A stretch of 64,000 nt of DNA from Pseudomonas parafulva NBRC 16636 = DSM 17004 (GCF_000730645.1 NZ_BBIU01000006.1:232001-296000), one strand, 5' to 3'. Counted from the stretch's first letter, positions 34,131-44,391 are shown. Numbers and translations are program-made. Notes: generated from the letters alone by a model not told the origin.

Positions 34131-37100
34131 ATGGCCAACCCTGCCGCCACCACCGATCACATCGACGGCTTCATTGCCGAACACCTGCCCGACTGGTTGC
34201 ACGCTGCCTCGGTCGAGCAGATCGTCGCCCTGCGTACACGTTTCGAAGACCACCGCGTCATCGAGCAGCGCCTTCAGACGGTCTTCAACCGCCTGGTCTC
34301 ACCGGAACACTTCGCCCGGGCAGCACTGACCGAAATGCTCGAGCAGACATTCAAGCTCAAGCTCGACCTTGCCCACACGTTGTGGCGCGAGCGCTGGGAA
34401 AACTACAGCCTCATGGGGGGCGAGTCACTGCGCAACCATGATACCTACGACCCGGCCATGAGCCACTTGATGCAGAACTTCCCGTCAGGCGCCAGCTTCA
34501 ATTCCAAAACTGGCCTGGTCTCTGTTGCCCATCGTACTGCCGCCAACCCCCCGGAGGTACTTGTAGACACCGCGCAGCTGGCCGTGGCGTGTCGCAAAGC
34601 GGATGTGGGCAAGCGCTACCAGCAGTACCTCGACGGCTTTCTGGATAACTCGGTTACCACATTCATGGCGCAGGACCAGCGCAAGCGCCTGGCCCTGGCA
34701 GTGGAGCTGGCAGGGTTGCAGCAAGGCATCGATGAAGCGGATGTCGCCAACCTCGAACACACGCTTGGCGAACTGCCCGTCGCCAACGCCAAGCACCCCG
34801 CAGTCTTGGTCAAGCACCTGTATGTGCTTGGCCATGCCATGCTCAATGGCCTGCTGATCGAGCTGTCGGACGCGGGCGCCCCCGAGCATGCCCGCCCCAC
34901 GGCAGGCTTGCTGCTCTACCTGCCGCATCTGCCACTGCAACGGTTTGCAGACCTGGGCGCCTTGAACGCGCACATGGCCACCCTGCTGCGTAACCCCCAC
35001 AACTATCCGGTGCTGCTCGCCCAGGTTGCGTTGAGCGAGCGGGTTGCATTCGAGGGGCTGCTGAAAAAGCGCCTGAGTGATCCCGTGCCAGACCTGGAAG
35101 TCACCGGCAAGCCAGCGGGTACGCCGTTGTTCAGGGAACTGGCTGGCCTGCACGTGCAGCGCATCAAGGATGACGCCCGGTTCATCCTGGTGCCGGTGAC
35201 CGATGTGGATGCGCAGCAACGGCTCCATCGCCTGCAAACCCTGGGAGCGGTTGGCCTGAACCTGCTGCAGATGGCCTCGATGTTCGTGCCGCAACTGGGC
35301 ACTCTGATGCTCGCGGCGACGGTTGGGCAGGTGATCGAGGAGGTGTACCAGGGGGTGAACGACTGGTCCCGGGGCCACCAGCATGAAGCCTTGGAGCACA
35401 TGCTGGGCGTAGCCGAAGTAGTGGCGGTCAACGCGTTGGGCGCTGCGGGCGGGCACGCGGTCGCTCGCTCGTTCAAACGCAGCGCGTTCGTCGATGAACT
35501 GGTACCGGTGGAACCCAATGCTGAAACGGCGAACCTGTGGTCGCAAGACATCAAGCCGTTCCGGGCGGCACAGGTGCCCAGCCGGGCTTTGCGTGGGCGT
35601 GACGGGCTGTTCCACTACGGTGACCGGCGCTGGTGGCTGAACGAGGGCCACTACCACGAGGTTCACAGGGACCCGCTCTCGCGCCAGTGGCGGCTGTTGC
35701 GCACTGACAGGCAAAAAGGTTTTGCGCCCACCCTGCAATGGAATGGGGAGTACGGTTGGCGCCTGTCGTGGCAACACCCTCAGGAGTGGCATGGTCAGGC
35801 AGCGCTGCTGGGGCGCTTGTGGCCGATCTCCCACGATTTCGATGCCGAGCGGATCAGCCAGGTGCTGAGCATTGCTGACGTCGATGAGCCCGCGCTGCGT
35901 CGGTTGGTCAGTGAGCAGCGTGTCATGCCTGTGCATTTACGTGACACCTTGGAGCGTTTTGCTGCCGACCGGCGCATCGACGAATTCTTCCGTTCCCTGC
36001 AGGTTGGCCAGGAGGTGCCTGACACACAGCTGCTGCAATGGTGCTCCGAGCAATTGGCCACCCTCCCGTCGACCCAGGATGCCAAGGTGCAGGCGATTCG
36101 CCAGCAGGCGCCGCCGCTACGTGAAAAACTGATGTTGCACCTGACCGACAAAGGCCAGGGCACGGCGGGCATGGACGTCATCCAGCGGGATTTCCCCGGT
36201 TTGCCACGTGCTTATGCCGCCGATCTGCTGCTCAATGCCAGTGCCGACCAGCAGGTACGCCTGAGCGCCACCGGTCGGTTGGACCTGGCCATGGCGGAGG
36301 CTGCCCGCCTGGCCCTGCAGAACGCCAGAGTGTGTCGAGCATTGCAAGGGCTTTATCTGAACAACGCGTACCATCCAGACACGGCGTCGCTGGTGTTCGC
36401 ATTGCTGAGAAAGAGCCCGGGCTGGCCGCAGCAGGTCAACGTTCAGGTGCGCGAGGGTGGTGCCGGTGGGCGGTTGATCGCCGAGCTTCACCCGTCTGAT
36501 TCGGCCAACCCGCCCAAGGTGCTGGTATGGGGTGCGGGCAAGATGACGGTGCATCAGAGCGGCCGGCCACTGGAACTTGGCCAGGGCGGCGGTGGGGGAT
36601 TGCTCCAGGCGCTTTTGGACTGCTTGCCTGCAGCAGACAGGGCGCGCCTGGGCTGGGCGGGCGAGGGCGGTGTGGCTGCGCTGCGTGACAGCTTGCAGCA
36701 GCGCCTGCCGACGGACCGCGCTGCACTGCGTCGTCTGATGGGTATCGAAGCGATCAAGCCCACATTCCGCTCCCCCGACCGGCTGCCCGATCGGCGCTTC
36801 GGGTACTTGCTCAGTGGCCGGGGCACGGGCAACCACCTCGCCGAGCGTACCCTGCAGGACCGTGTGCGCAGCCTTTACCCAGGCTTCAGCGAGCGCCAGC
36901 TGGAACTGTTTCTGAATGTGCTTGATGAGCAACCAGGCTCGCCCTTTACGGTTTTGCTGGACCTGGAGCGTGAATACGCACAACTCGACCAGGCGCTGGA
37001 CCGGTGGACGGTCGACACGGCGGGCGCTGCCAGGCGCCCACAGCGGCGCATGGTCGCCGATGAGCTGCGCCGGTGCTGGCGCTTCCAGGGCCTGGCAGGC

Positions 37101-38603
37101 AGACGCCAACCCAATGGTGACCCGGGCATGGTCCTGGTGCTTTCCGGGATAGGCGCCGGAGATCTACCGGACCTGAGCGGGCAAGGGGGCCTCACTCATG
37201 TCAGTGAACTCAGCCTGGCGAACATGCAGCTGAGCGAAGTGCCGGCCGGGTTCATGTATCCATTTCGCAACGTGCGTGCGCTGAACGTGGACAACAATGC
37301 CCTGACCACATTGCCGCAAGCACTCAGCCGGCTGTTGCATCTGCAGGAGCTGATGCTTTCACGTAACAACCTGCATCTGGATGCCTCACATTTCGAGGTG
37401 CTGGCAGGTATGTCCAGGTTGAGTGTGCTGGATCTCAGCGAGAACCCCCTGGGCAGCTTCGGGCTGGCGCTGGACCGTTTGCCGCGCCTACGACAGCTGG
37501 GGCTGAGGGGGGCAGGCCTGACGGAGGTCCCGTCGCACCTGGAACACGCTGTATCGCTTGAGTACGTCGACCTGCGTGACAACCATATCACTGAGCTGCC
37601 GGCCTCGCTGAATGCGCAGCGGGCACAGTGGCGGCAACGAATCGCCCTGGCGGGCAACCCTTTGCCGGACATTTATCGAGACCTGTGGATCGATGCAAGC
37701 CGCACCTCCGACAGCGAAGCCAGCAGCGATGGGGATGCGTTTCACCTGAACCGCTGGATGGAGCACCTTGACGCCGAGGCGCGAGCCCTGCGAACGGCCC
37801 AGTGGAACCGCCTGCTGACCGAGCCCGGCAGTGGTGATTTCTTTACCTTGGTGGGTGAGCTCACAGACACCAGCGACTTCCGCCTGGCACGTGGAGACCT
37901 GGAAGCGCGACTGTGGGCGATGTTTGACACAATCGAGCAGCACACCGGCCTGCGTGAGCAGACCTTTACCCTGGCCAGCGAGCCGCGCACATGTGTGGAC
38001 AGCGTGATCTCAAGCTTCGGGCTGCTGGAGGTCAGGTTGCTGAGCGCGGCAGTGGAAGGGGCCGCTGGCGGTGATGCCGAGGGAGAGCTGCTGAGCCTTG
38101 CCCGGCGTTTTTTCCGTCTTGACCAGGTCGAGGCGTATGCAAGGCAGGCGATGAGCCAGCGCGAAACCGGTGGGGAGAATGTCGACCAGATCGAGGTCAG
38201 CCTGGCCTACCGGGTAGGGTTGGCCAGCAAACTGGACTTGCCGGGGCAGGCGCGGACCATGGAGTTCGAGTCTACCGCGGGTGTTAGCCAGCAGGATCTT
38301 GATGCTGCCGAGGCCCATGTGCGGCAGGCCGAGGCCAGCGATCAGCTGGTAACGGACATCAGCGAGCGAGGCTTCTGGAGCGATCACTTGCAGGCGCGCC
38401 ATGGCGCTGTGTTCGAAGCAATCCGCGAGCCCTTCGCCGAACAGATGGAACGCTTGTACGCCGACCGGCAAAGCATGATCGACGCGGTATACGATCGCCG
38501 CGCCAAAGCCATTGCCAAGGCCTGTGACAGTGCAGTCAAGGCCAAGATGCTGGAGCTTACCCGCCAGGCCTTGGCCAGGCAGGCCGAGGCTTCGTTGGGC
38601 TGA
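34131..38603 (+). CDS. Giant NEL-type E3 ubiquitin ligase effector/toxin, LRR protein 1
   Basis: The ATG at 34131 (GGAG 6 nt upstream) gives 1,490 residues. The N-terminal half (about 10-900) is of the Pseudomonas dermonecrotic-toxin-like type, with a hydrophobic stretch at about 364-450 and the marker GHQHEALEHMLGVAE. Leucine-rich repeats cover about 1020-1165 (LTHVSELSLANMQLSEVP; NVRALNVDNNALTTLP). The rest (about 1200-1490) aligns by eye with Shigella IpaH NEL domains: REQTFTLASEPRTCVDSV, LLSLARRFFRLDQVE, VDQIEVSLAYRVGLASKL, GVSQQDLDAAEAHVR. The catalytic Cys is Cys1288 in C-V-D, keeping the Cys-x-Asp motif. It would ubiquitinate host proteins. No signal peptide or secretion gene is seen nearby. 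Confidence 0.85.
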   Translation: MANPAATTDHIDGFIAEHLPDWLHAASVEQIVALRTRFEDHRVIEQRLQTVFNRLVSPEHFARAALTEMLEQTFKLKLDLAHTLWRERWENYSLMGGESLRNHDTYDPAMSHLMQNFPSGASFNSKTGLVSVAHRTAANPPEVLVDTAQLAVACRKADVGKRYQQYLDGFLDNSVTTFMAQDQRKRLALAVELAGLQQGIDEADVANLEHTLGELPVANAKHPAVLVKHLYVLGHAMLNGLLIELSDAGAPEHARPTAGLLLYLPHLPLQRFADLGALNAHMATLLRNPHNYPVLLAQVALSERVAFEGLLKKRLSDPVPDLEVTGKPAGTPLFRELAGLHVQRIKDDARFILVPVTDVDAQQRLHRLQTLGAVGLNLLQMASMFVPQLGTLMLAATVGQVIEEVYQGVNDWSRGHQHEALEHMLGVAEVVAVNALGAAGGHAVARSFKRSAFVDELVPVEPNAETANLWSQDIKPFRAAQVPSRALRGRDGLFHYGDRRWWLNEGHYHEVHRDPLSRQWRLLRTDRQKGFAPTLQWNGEYGWRLSWQHPQEWHGQAALLGRLWPISHDFDAERISQVLSIADVDEPALRRLVSEQRVMPVHLRDTLERFAADRRIDEFFRSLQVGQEVPDTQLLQWCSEQLATLPSTQDAKVQAIRQQAPPLREKLMLHLTDKGQGTAGMDVIQRDFPGLPRAYAADLLLNASADQQVRLSATGRLDLAMAEAARLALQNARVCRALQGLYLNNAYHPDTASLVFALLRKSPGWPQQVNVQVREGGAGGRLIAELHPSDSANPPKVLVWGAGKMTVHQSGRPLELGQGGGGGLLQALLDCLPAADRARLGWAGEGGVAALRDSLQQRLPTDRAALRRLMGIEAIKPTFRSPDRLPDRRFGYLLSGRGTGNHLAERTLQDRVRSLYPGFSERQLELFLNVLDEQPGSPFTVLLDLEREYAQLDQALDRWTVDTAGAARRPQRRMVADELRRCWRFQGLAGRRQPNGDPGMVLVLSGIGAGDLPDLSGQGGLTHVSELSLANMQLSEVPAGFMYPFRNVRALNVDNNALTTLPQALSRLLHLQELMLSRNNLHLDASHFEVLAGMSRLSVLDLSENPLGSFGLALDRLPRLRQLGLRGAGLTEVPSHLEHAVSLEYVDLRDNHITELPASLNAQRAQWRQRIALAGNPLPDIYRDLWIDASRTSDSEASSDGDAFHLNRWMEHLDAEARALRTAQWNRLLTEPGSGDFFTLVGELTDTSDFRLARGDLEARLWAMFDTIEQHTGLREQTFTLASEPRTCVDSVISSFGLLEVRLLSAAVEGAAGGDAEGELLSLARRFFRLDQVEAYARQAMSQRETGGENVDQIEVSLAYRVGLASKLDLPGQARTMEFESTAGVSQQDLDAAEAHVRQAEASDQLVTDISERGFWSDHLQARHGAVFEAIREPFAEQMERLYADRQSMIDAVYDRRAKAIAKACDSAVKAKMLELTRQALARQAEASLG

Positions 38604-38721
38604 TTTGATGTGCGCGATACCGTTGGCGAGCCTGCTGCGGCCCACCACCGGTTCACGCGCCAGGGTGGTGTTTTTTCGCCGTCGCTTTAAGATGGCTGGC
38701 ATCGAGCAATCTGGGCAAGCG

Positions 38722-39771
38722 ATGAGCGACAAAGACACCATTTCCATGCAACTGGTGCGTGAGGCGCTGCTGCAGGCCTGCCCGCAAGGTTGCCCGGTTG
38801 CGGGGCTGCTGAGCAAAGCCGGGATTGACCCGCAGTTGCTGCATGAAGCGAATGCACGGGTGCCGTCGACGGCCTATGCGCGCCTGTGGCGTCTGTTGGC
38901 ACGACGCTGTAACGACGAGTTCTTTGCGATGGACCCGCGCGGCCTGCGCAGCGGTAGCCTGGCGTTTTTGTGCCGGGCGAGCATGGCCCAGCCCACCGTC
39001 GAGGCAGGGCTGGACACAGCCCTGGACTTTCTCACGCTGATGCTCGAGGACCTGCAGCCAAGCCTGGTTCGCCAGCACAGCCTGGCCGAAATCGTCATCA
39101 ACGAGCCCCGTGATGAGCCGCGCCGGGCCTTCACCTACTTTACCTTCTGGATGATCGTGCACGGTGTGGCTTGCTGGTTGGCGGGGCGACGCATCCCTAT
39201 TCTGGCCATTGAACTGCGCTGTGCCGAGCCCCCGTTCTGCGATGATTACCGGGTCATGTTTTCTGAAAACCTGCAGTTCGGGCGCCCGCGAACGCGCATG
39301 ATCATTGCCGCAGACTGCCTGGCCCAGCCCATACGGCGAAGCGAAAGCGAGCTGCAGCGGTTTCTTGCGCAGGCGCCAGGCAACATTCTGGTCAAATACC
39401 GGGACCCTGCCAGCCTGGCTCAACGGGTACGCCACGGCTTGCTGGCCAGGCACCCGTCTTCATGGCCAGATGCCGATGAACTGGCGCGGCAACTGTGCCT
39501 GTCTGCCTCCACGCTACGTCGCCGGTTGGCGGACGAAGGCCACAGTTACCAGGGGCTGAAGGACAGCGTGCGGCGGCAACTGGCAATCGCCTGGCTGGCC
39601 GAAGGGCAGTTGGACATGTTCGAAATTGCGGCGCGGCTGGGCTTCGCGGATGCCAGCTCGTTCTACAAGGCGTTTCGCAAGTGGTTTGGTTGCAACCCAG
39701 GGCATTACCGCAGCCTTGTGCTGGGTAATGACGAGGTGAGTGAGGGGGTGTTTCCTGCTGCCGGTCAGTAG
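38722..39771 (+). CDS. AraC-family regulator between the two NEL genes
   Basis: The ATG at 38722 gives 349 residues; an ATG at 38692 is an in-frame alternative. The N-terminal 220 residues have the OruR/ArgR-like Arabinose_bd fold (VAGLLSKAGIDPQLLHEANA; SLAFLCRASMAQPTVEAGLD; VHGVACWLAGRRIPILAIEL). The C-terminus is a paired helix-turn-helix (ELARQLCLSASTLRRRLADE; IAARLGFADASSFYKAFRKW). Same strand as both flanking effector genes. It may control them, but no operator is identified. Confidence 0.85.
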   Translation: MSDKDTISMQLVREALLQACPQGCPVAGLLSKAGIDPQLLHEANARVPSTAYARLWRLLARRCNDEFFAMDPRGLRSGSLAFLCRASMAQPTVEAGLDTALDFLTLMLEDLQPSLVRQHSLAEIVINEPRDEPRRAFTYFTFWMIVHGVACWLAGRRIPILAIELRCAEPPFCDDYRVMFSENLQFGRPRTRMIIAADCLAQPIRRSESELQRFLAQAPGNILVKYRDPASLAQRVRHGLLARHPSSWPDADELARQLCLSASTLRRRLADEGHSYQGLKDSVRRQLAIAWLAEGQLDMFEIAARLGFADASSFYKAFRKWFGCNPGHYRSLVLGNDEVSEGVFPAAGQ

Positions 39772-39820
39772 GTAAGGGCGACAGAGTTGGGTGGTCAGCC
39801 CTCTTTCTGGACCAAGCCTC

Positions 39821-42800
39821 ATGACCGACCGCGCAACGCCCCCGCTCTCCACTGCACAGCGCAACGCCAAGATGGCACGTGCTGCCCATGATTTCATCGG
39901 CGCCCGCCTGCCCGCATGGCTGAAGCAGGCATCGCCAGCCCAGATCAACCGCCTGCGCGATCGTTTCAAGGCGCATCACGCCAGCCAGGCGCACGTACGC
40001 TCTGCCACACGCCGATTGATTCCGTTACAAAGCTTTGCCCAGCTGCACATGCAACGCCTGGTCGAGGGTCTGCCGGGCAGCCCGGGCCTGGAAAAACTGC
40101 AGTGGCTCGAAATCCGTCGCAGGTTCACGGTGCCACCGGGGGTCGCCCTGCCGGTGCAAGCCGTCATCGAGTGGCGAGAACCTGCGGTGTTGCGGTTGAT
40201 GCAGAATTTCGAAGACAAGGCCAGTTTTTATCAGGGCAGTGGCTTGGTGATGGAAGGCGAGAGTACCCCGCTTTCCGGGGATACCGAGGCCTTGGTGCTG
40301 GCCTGCCGCAGGCTGGATGCTGGTGAGCTTTATCAACGCCTGCTGACGCAGGTGTTTACCGAGCAGGCCTGTGAAGCGTTGGCCCAGGACAAACGTGCAG
40401 CCCTGAGCCTGGCGACCGAAATTGCCGCACTGCGCGGTGACCTTACCGCGCCTCAGCAGCTTGCACTCGCGCACATCGCCAGCAGCGATGCGGGCAGCCT
40501 GGACCTTCATGGGTATCCAGGCCTGTTCAGTGTGCTGGGGCACACCTTGGCCGATGCCTTGCTGATCCAGCTGCGCGATGCACGCGGTAACGACCAGGGT
40601 CTGGTCTTGTACCTGCCCAGCGATCCCACGCAGGCCTTACGCTACTTTTCCTCTGCTGCACGGATGAACGCCGCATTGGCCGATGCCTTGCGCGAGCCGG
40701 GGTACCGTAGCTATCTCAGCCAGTTGGTGGCCGTGCAGGACCGCGCCGCATTTTTGCAGTTGCTGGGTAAACGGCTGGCCGACCCCGTGCCAGACCTGGC
40801 GATGGAGGGCGTGCCTCAGGTCGGGGATATTTTCAGCATGCTGGTCACGCAGCAGGTACAACGGGTAAAGGACGATGCCCGGCTATTACTGGTGCCCACC
40901 GCGCAGGTCGATCAACAGGCGTCGGCAAGGTTGCGCGAGCAGTGGGTATCTGTCGGCCTGGGCCTCGCCAACCTGGCAGGGCTGTTCATCCCGCTGGTCG
41001 GGGCCATGTTGCTGGGGCAACTGGTGGTTCAGACGCTTGCTGAGGTTTTCGAGGGCGCAGCCGACTGGTACCACGGGCACCAGCATGAGGCACTGGAACA
41101 CATGTTGGGCGTAGCAGAAACGTTGGCGGTGACGGCAGCGGTTGCAGCAGGCGTGAACATCACGGCCCGCGGTTTCGCCGCCAGTGAATTTGTTGAAGGC
41201 TTGGAACCGGTTGTGCTCGGCGACGGCCGCAAGCGGCTGTGGGCCAATGACCTGAAGCCTTATGCGCTGACGCCAGATTATCCTCAACTGTCTGCGGATG
41301 GGCTGTACCGGGATCAGGGGCACAGGTTGCTTCGCGTCGGCCAGCACTACTATCCCGTGCACCGCCCGCAAGGCGATGGCCCTTGGCGTATTTGCCACCC
41401 TCGACGCCCAGGCGGCTATGGGCCGAGCATCGAGGCATTTGGCAGCCGCAGTTGGCGATTGACCGATACACGCCCGCTTGAGCAGCCGAACCCTGGGGAG
41501 TTGCTCAACAGCCTGTGGCCCTTGCACAGCCCGCTGGATGAAACGGACGCCTCCCGCGTTCTGCGTGCAGCAGGTGTCGACATGGATGAGCTGCGCGGTC
41601 TGCAGGTGGAGTGCCGGGATACGCCTGCAAACCTGCACGATACCCTGCTGCGGTTTAGCGCTGACAGGCGTATCGGCAATTTCTTCGCGGGGCTGCAGGC
41701 AGGTTCGATACCCCGCGATGATGCTCAGGTTCTAGCGTGGTGCCTCAACGAGCGTGGCATATCGCTGGAGGCCGATGCCCGTGATGAACTGCTGGCCGCG
41801 GCACCTCGGCTACGCAGGCGTCTGTTCGATCATTTGTGCCGCCAGGAGGCTGACGGCGACCCACTGCTGGCGGTGATGGCGCAAGACTTGCCAGGGCTGC
41901 CCGTAACCTATGCCCAGGCATTGGTCCATGAAATGGGCGCCGCTGAACGACAGCTTGCGTTGGCCGAAGGCAAGTTGCCGTTGCGTAGCCTGCGGCAGGG
42001 CGCAGCGCTGTTGCGCGTGGCTCGGCTGAATCGCGCTGTCTGCGGCTTGTATCTGGATCATGCCTATTGCGATGAGGCCGGTGAGCTTGTGTTCGCATTG
42101 TTGGCCCGGCAGGAAGGTTGGCCGCCCCGATACCTGGAACTCTGGAGCATGGATGATCCAGGGCGTCGTATCGCTGTGTTGGGCGAGCCGAGGGGGAATG
42201 CAGCTGTGCTGAGGGTGGTACACCGGGGTGGGCTTTTCCAGTTACGCGAAGAGGTGGCCCCAGGCTATGGTGCGTTGGTGCATGAGTCGGGCAGCCTGTT
42301 CGAGTGCCTGGTGGCGGTGTTGACGCCTGCGCAATCAGAAGGCCTGGGGCTTGCGGGCATCCAGCCGGTCACGGCGTTGCGCAAGCAGTTGATCAAGCAC
42401 CTTCCGGCCAGCCACGACGGGATCGCCCGCGTGCTCGGGTGGGCGCCCCAAGCCCGCTGGTTCAACCCTGGTCGGCGCATGCCCGACGGCCGTGACGGCT
42501 ACCCATTAAGTGGGCGCTTGCCTCGGTACCCAAGCCCCCAGCGCGTACTGCGCGAGCGTTTACGTAATCTGTACCCAGGGTTGGACGATACCCAGATCGA
42601 TGAGCAACTGAACCGCTTGCTGGAAGGGCAGCGCTCTGTCTACGACGCTTTGCTTGAGCTGGAGGAGGACTTTGCCGACCTTGAACGGCATCTGAACCGA
42701 TGGGCCAGCTTCGAGTTCGACCCTGCACGCCAAGCTGTGCGCCAGCAGGTGGCGGCGCGGCTGCGCCGGGCATGGCGGCTGCAAGGGGAACCCTGGGGCA

Positions 42801-44302
42801 GCGACGGGCAGGGCCAGCGGCTGAGCCTGATCAACCTGAACCTGGCCAGCCTGCCGGAGTTGCCCGGGCACATCGATTTCCCCCAGATCAGGGCGCTGGT
42901 GGTCCGCGACGTACCCATCACCCATGTGCCTACAGATTTTCTTCGTGCATTCAGTGGCCTGCGTGAGCTGACCCTTTCCAACAACCGCCTGTTGCAGGTA
43001 CCGGTCGGCCTCGCTTACCTTGTAGAGCTACGCACGCTGCGTCTGGGGCACAACCGCATTCGTCTGAACCGCAATGCCCTGGATGTAATGAATGGCCTGC
43101 CCCACCTGCGCTCGCTGGACTTGAGCTACAACCCGCTTGGGGCCTTCCATGTGCGCTACAACCAGTTGCCACACCTGGTTGAGCTGAACCTGCGCCATTG
43201 CCAACTGGGTGAATGGCCATCCGGGCTGGAGCTGTGTGCAGGCCTGGAACGGGCAGACCTGCGGGACAACCAGTTGGGTCTGGTGCCGCAGGCAATCCTT
43301 TCAATGCCCCACGTGCAACGGCTCGGCCTGATGGTCGACCGTAACCGCTTGAGCATGGCAGACATTCAGCAGCTCTTCGCACTCGACACCATCGCCGAGC
43401 ACTTCCACTTGCCTGAGGCCCGGCGGGCCATCGAGCCGACGGCTACCCGTCAGCTTTGGCTGGATGCCATCGATTTGCAGCAGACGCCTGGCCGGCAGGC
43501 GCTGTGGGACCGCGTCATGGCAATGCCGCGCAGTGGCGGCCTGCTCAGAGTGCTCAGCCGCCTGCAGGATACTGGCGACTACCAGCAAGCCTCGTTCTAC
43601 CTTGGCGAGCGAGTCTGGTCGGTACTTGAAGCGATTGATGGCAACGCTCAATTGCGACAGCGCGTCTTCAGCCTGGCCGAATTGCCGTTGACCTGTGCCA
43701 ACACGGTCGCTGACCGGTTCTGTGAGCTGCAACTGAGGGTGCTGGCCGAGGCGGCCGAGCATTATACGCTGCCGGACCGAACCAATGACCTGCTCATGCT
43801 CGGCCAGCAGTTGTTTCGCCTGGAACGGCTGGAGCAGGTGGTCAGGCGCGATATCCTGCAGCGGTTGGCCGCTCGCGAATGGGTCGACCAGATCGCGCTC
43901 AGCCTGCAGTACCGCGTGCGTTTGCGGGTGCGGCTGAACCTGCCGTGCCAGCCCCGGGCGATGCGCTACGAGGAGGCCGCCAACGTGACTCAGGCCCAGC
44001 TCGACCAGGCCTGTCAGGAGGTGCTGTCGGCGCAGCCGCCTGACGCACTGGCTGTCAGCCTGGCCCAGCGTGCGTTCTGGGAGCGTTGCATGGAAACCCT
44101 GCATCCCCAGGCCTTCGCGTCACTCGATATAAATCTGGCCGCCCGACGCGCTACCTTGGCTGCGCGACAAGGCGAGTTGCCTGCTGATCAATACCAGTTG
44201 GAGTGGGACGACCTTGAGATCGAGCACGCTGGGAATCGACAGATGCTTGTTCAGGAACTGACGCGGCAGTTGCTGTTGGGCCGGGAGCGGGGCCTGGGCT
44301 GA
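39821..44302 (+). CDS. Giant NEL-type LRR protein 2, Cys-x-Asn at the active site
   Basis: From the ATG at 39821 the protein is 1,493 residues and is a clear paralog of the one at 34131: same N-terminal toxin-like region, hydrophobic segment at about 369-450 with W-Y-GHQHEALEHMLGVAE, leucine-rich repeats at about 1020-1170 (LRELTLSNNRLLQVPVGLAY; LRSLDLSYNPLGAF) and NEL domain. The catalytic region reads QRVFSLAELPLTCANTVADR: Cys1292 is kept but the Asp two residues later is Asn1294. VDQIALSLQYRVRLRVRLNL follows as in IpaH. Ligase activity may be reduced, altered or absent. Not obviously decayed: the frame is intact throughout. Confidence 0.85.
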   Translation: MTDRATPPLSTAQRNAKMARAAHDFIGARLPAWLKQASPAQINRLRDRFKAHHASQAHVRSATRRLIPLQSFAQLHMQRLVEGLPGSPGLEKLQWLEIRRRFTVPPGVALPVQAVIEWREPAVLRLMQNFEDKASFYQGSGLVMEGESTPLSGDTEALVLACRRLDAGELYQRLLTQVFTEQACEALAQDKRAALSLATEIAALRGDLTAPQQLALAHIASSDAGSLDLHGYPGLFSVLGHTLADALLIQLRDARGNDQGLVLYLPSDPTQALRYFSSAARMNAALADALREPGYRSYLSQLVAVQDRAAFLQLLGKRLADPVPDLAMEGVPQVGDIFSMLVTQQVQRVKDDARLLLVPTAQVDQQASARLREQWVSVGLGLANLAGLFIPLVGAMLLGQLVVQTLAEVFEGAADWYHGHQHEALEHMLGVAETLAVTAAVAAGVNITARGFAASEFVEGLEPVVLGDGRKRLWANDLKPYALTPDYPQLSADGLYRDQGHRLLRVGQHYYPVHRPQGDGPWRICHPRRPGGYGPSIEAFGSRSWRLTDTRPLEQPNPGELLNSLWPLHSPLDETDASRVLRAAGVDMDELRGLQVECRDTPANLHDTLLRFSADRRIGNFFAGLQAGSIPRDDAQVLAWCLNERGISLEADARDELLAAAPRLRRRLFDHLCRQEADGDPLLAVMAQDLPGLPVTYAQALVHEMGAAERQLALAEGKLPLRSLRQGAALLRVARLNRAVCGLYLDHAYCDEAGELVFALLARQEGWPPRYLELWSMDDPGRRIAVLGEPRGNAAVLRVVHRGGLFQLREEVAPGYGALVHESGSLFECLVAVLTPAQSEGLGLAGIQPVTALRKQLIKHLPASHDGIARVLGWAPQARWFNPGRRMPDGRDGYPLSGRLPRYPSPQRVLRERLRNLYPGLDDTQIDEQLNRLLEGQRSVYDALLELEEDFADLERHLNRWASFEFDPARQAVRQQVAARLRRAWRLQGEPWGSDGQGQRLSLINLNLASLPELPGHIDFPQIRALVVRDVPITHVPTDFLRAFSGLRELTLSNNRLLQVPVGLAYLVELRTLRLGHNRIRLNRNALDVMNGLPHLRSLDLSYNPLGAFHVRYNQLPHLVELNLRHCQLGEWPSGLELCAGLERADLRDNQLGLVPQAILSMPHVQRLGLMVDRNRLSMADIQQLFALDTIAEHFHLPEARRAIEPTATRQLWLDAIDLQQTPGRQALWDRVMAMPRSGGLLRVLSRLQDTGDYQQASFYLGERVWSVLEAIDGNAQLRQRVFSLAELPLTCANTVADRFCELQLRVLAEAAEHYTLPDRTNDLLMLGQQLFRLERLEQVVRRDILQRLAAREWVDQIALSLQYRVRLRVRLNLPCQPRAMRYEEAANVTQAQLDQACQEVLSAQPPDALAVSLAQRAFWERCMETLHPQAFASLDINLAARRATLAARQGELPADQYQLEWDDLEIEHAGNRQMLVQELTRQLLLGRERGLG

Positions 44303-44391
44303 CGCCCTCAGCGGCCAAACCGGTCAGCCACATTGACAGCTTTGGCCATTGCCCCAGCGCCTGGCCGGCGCGAACATCGTCGGACCACTCC

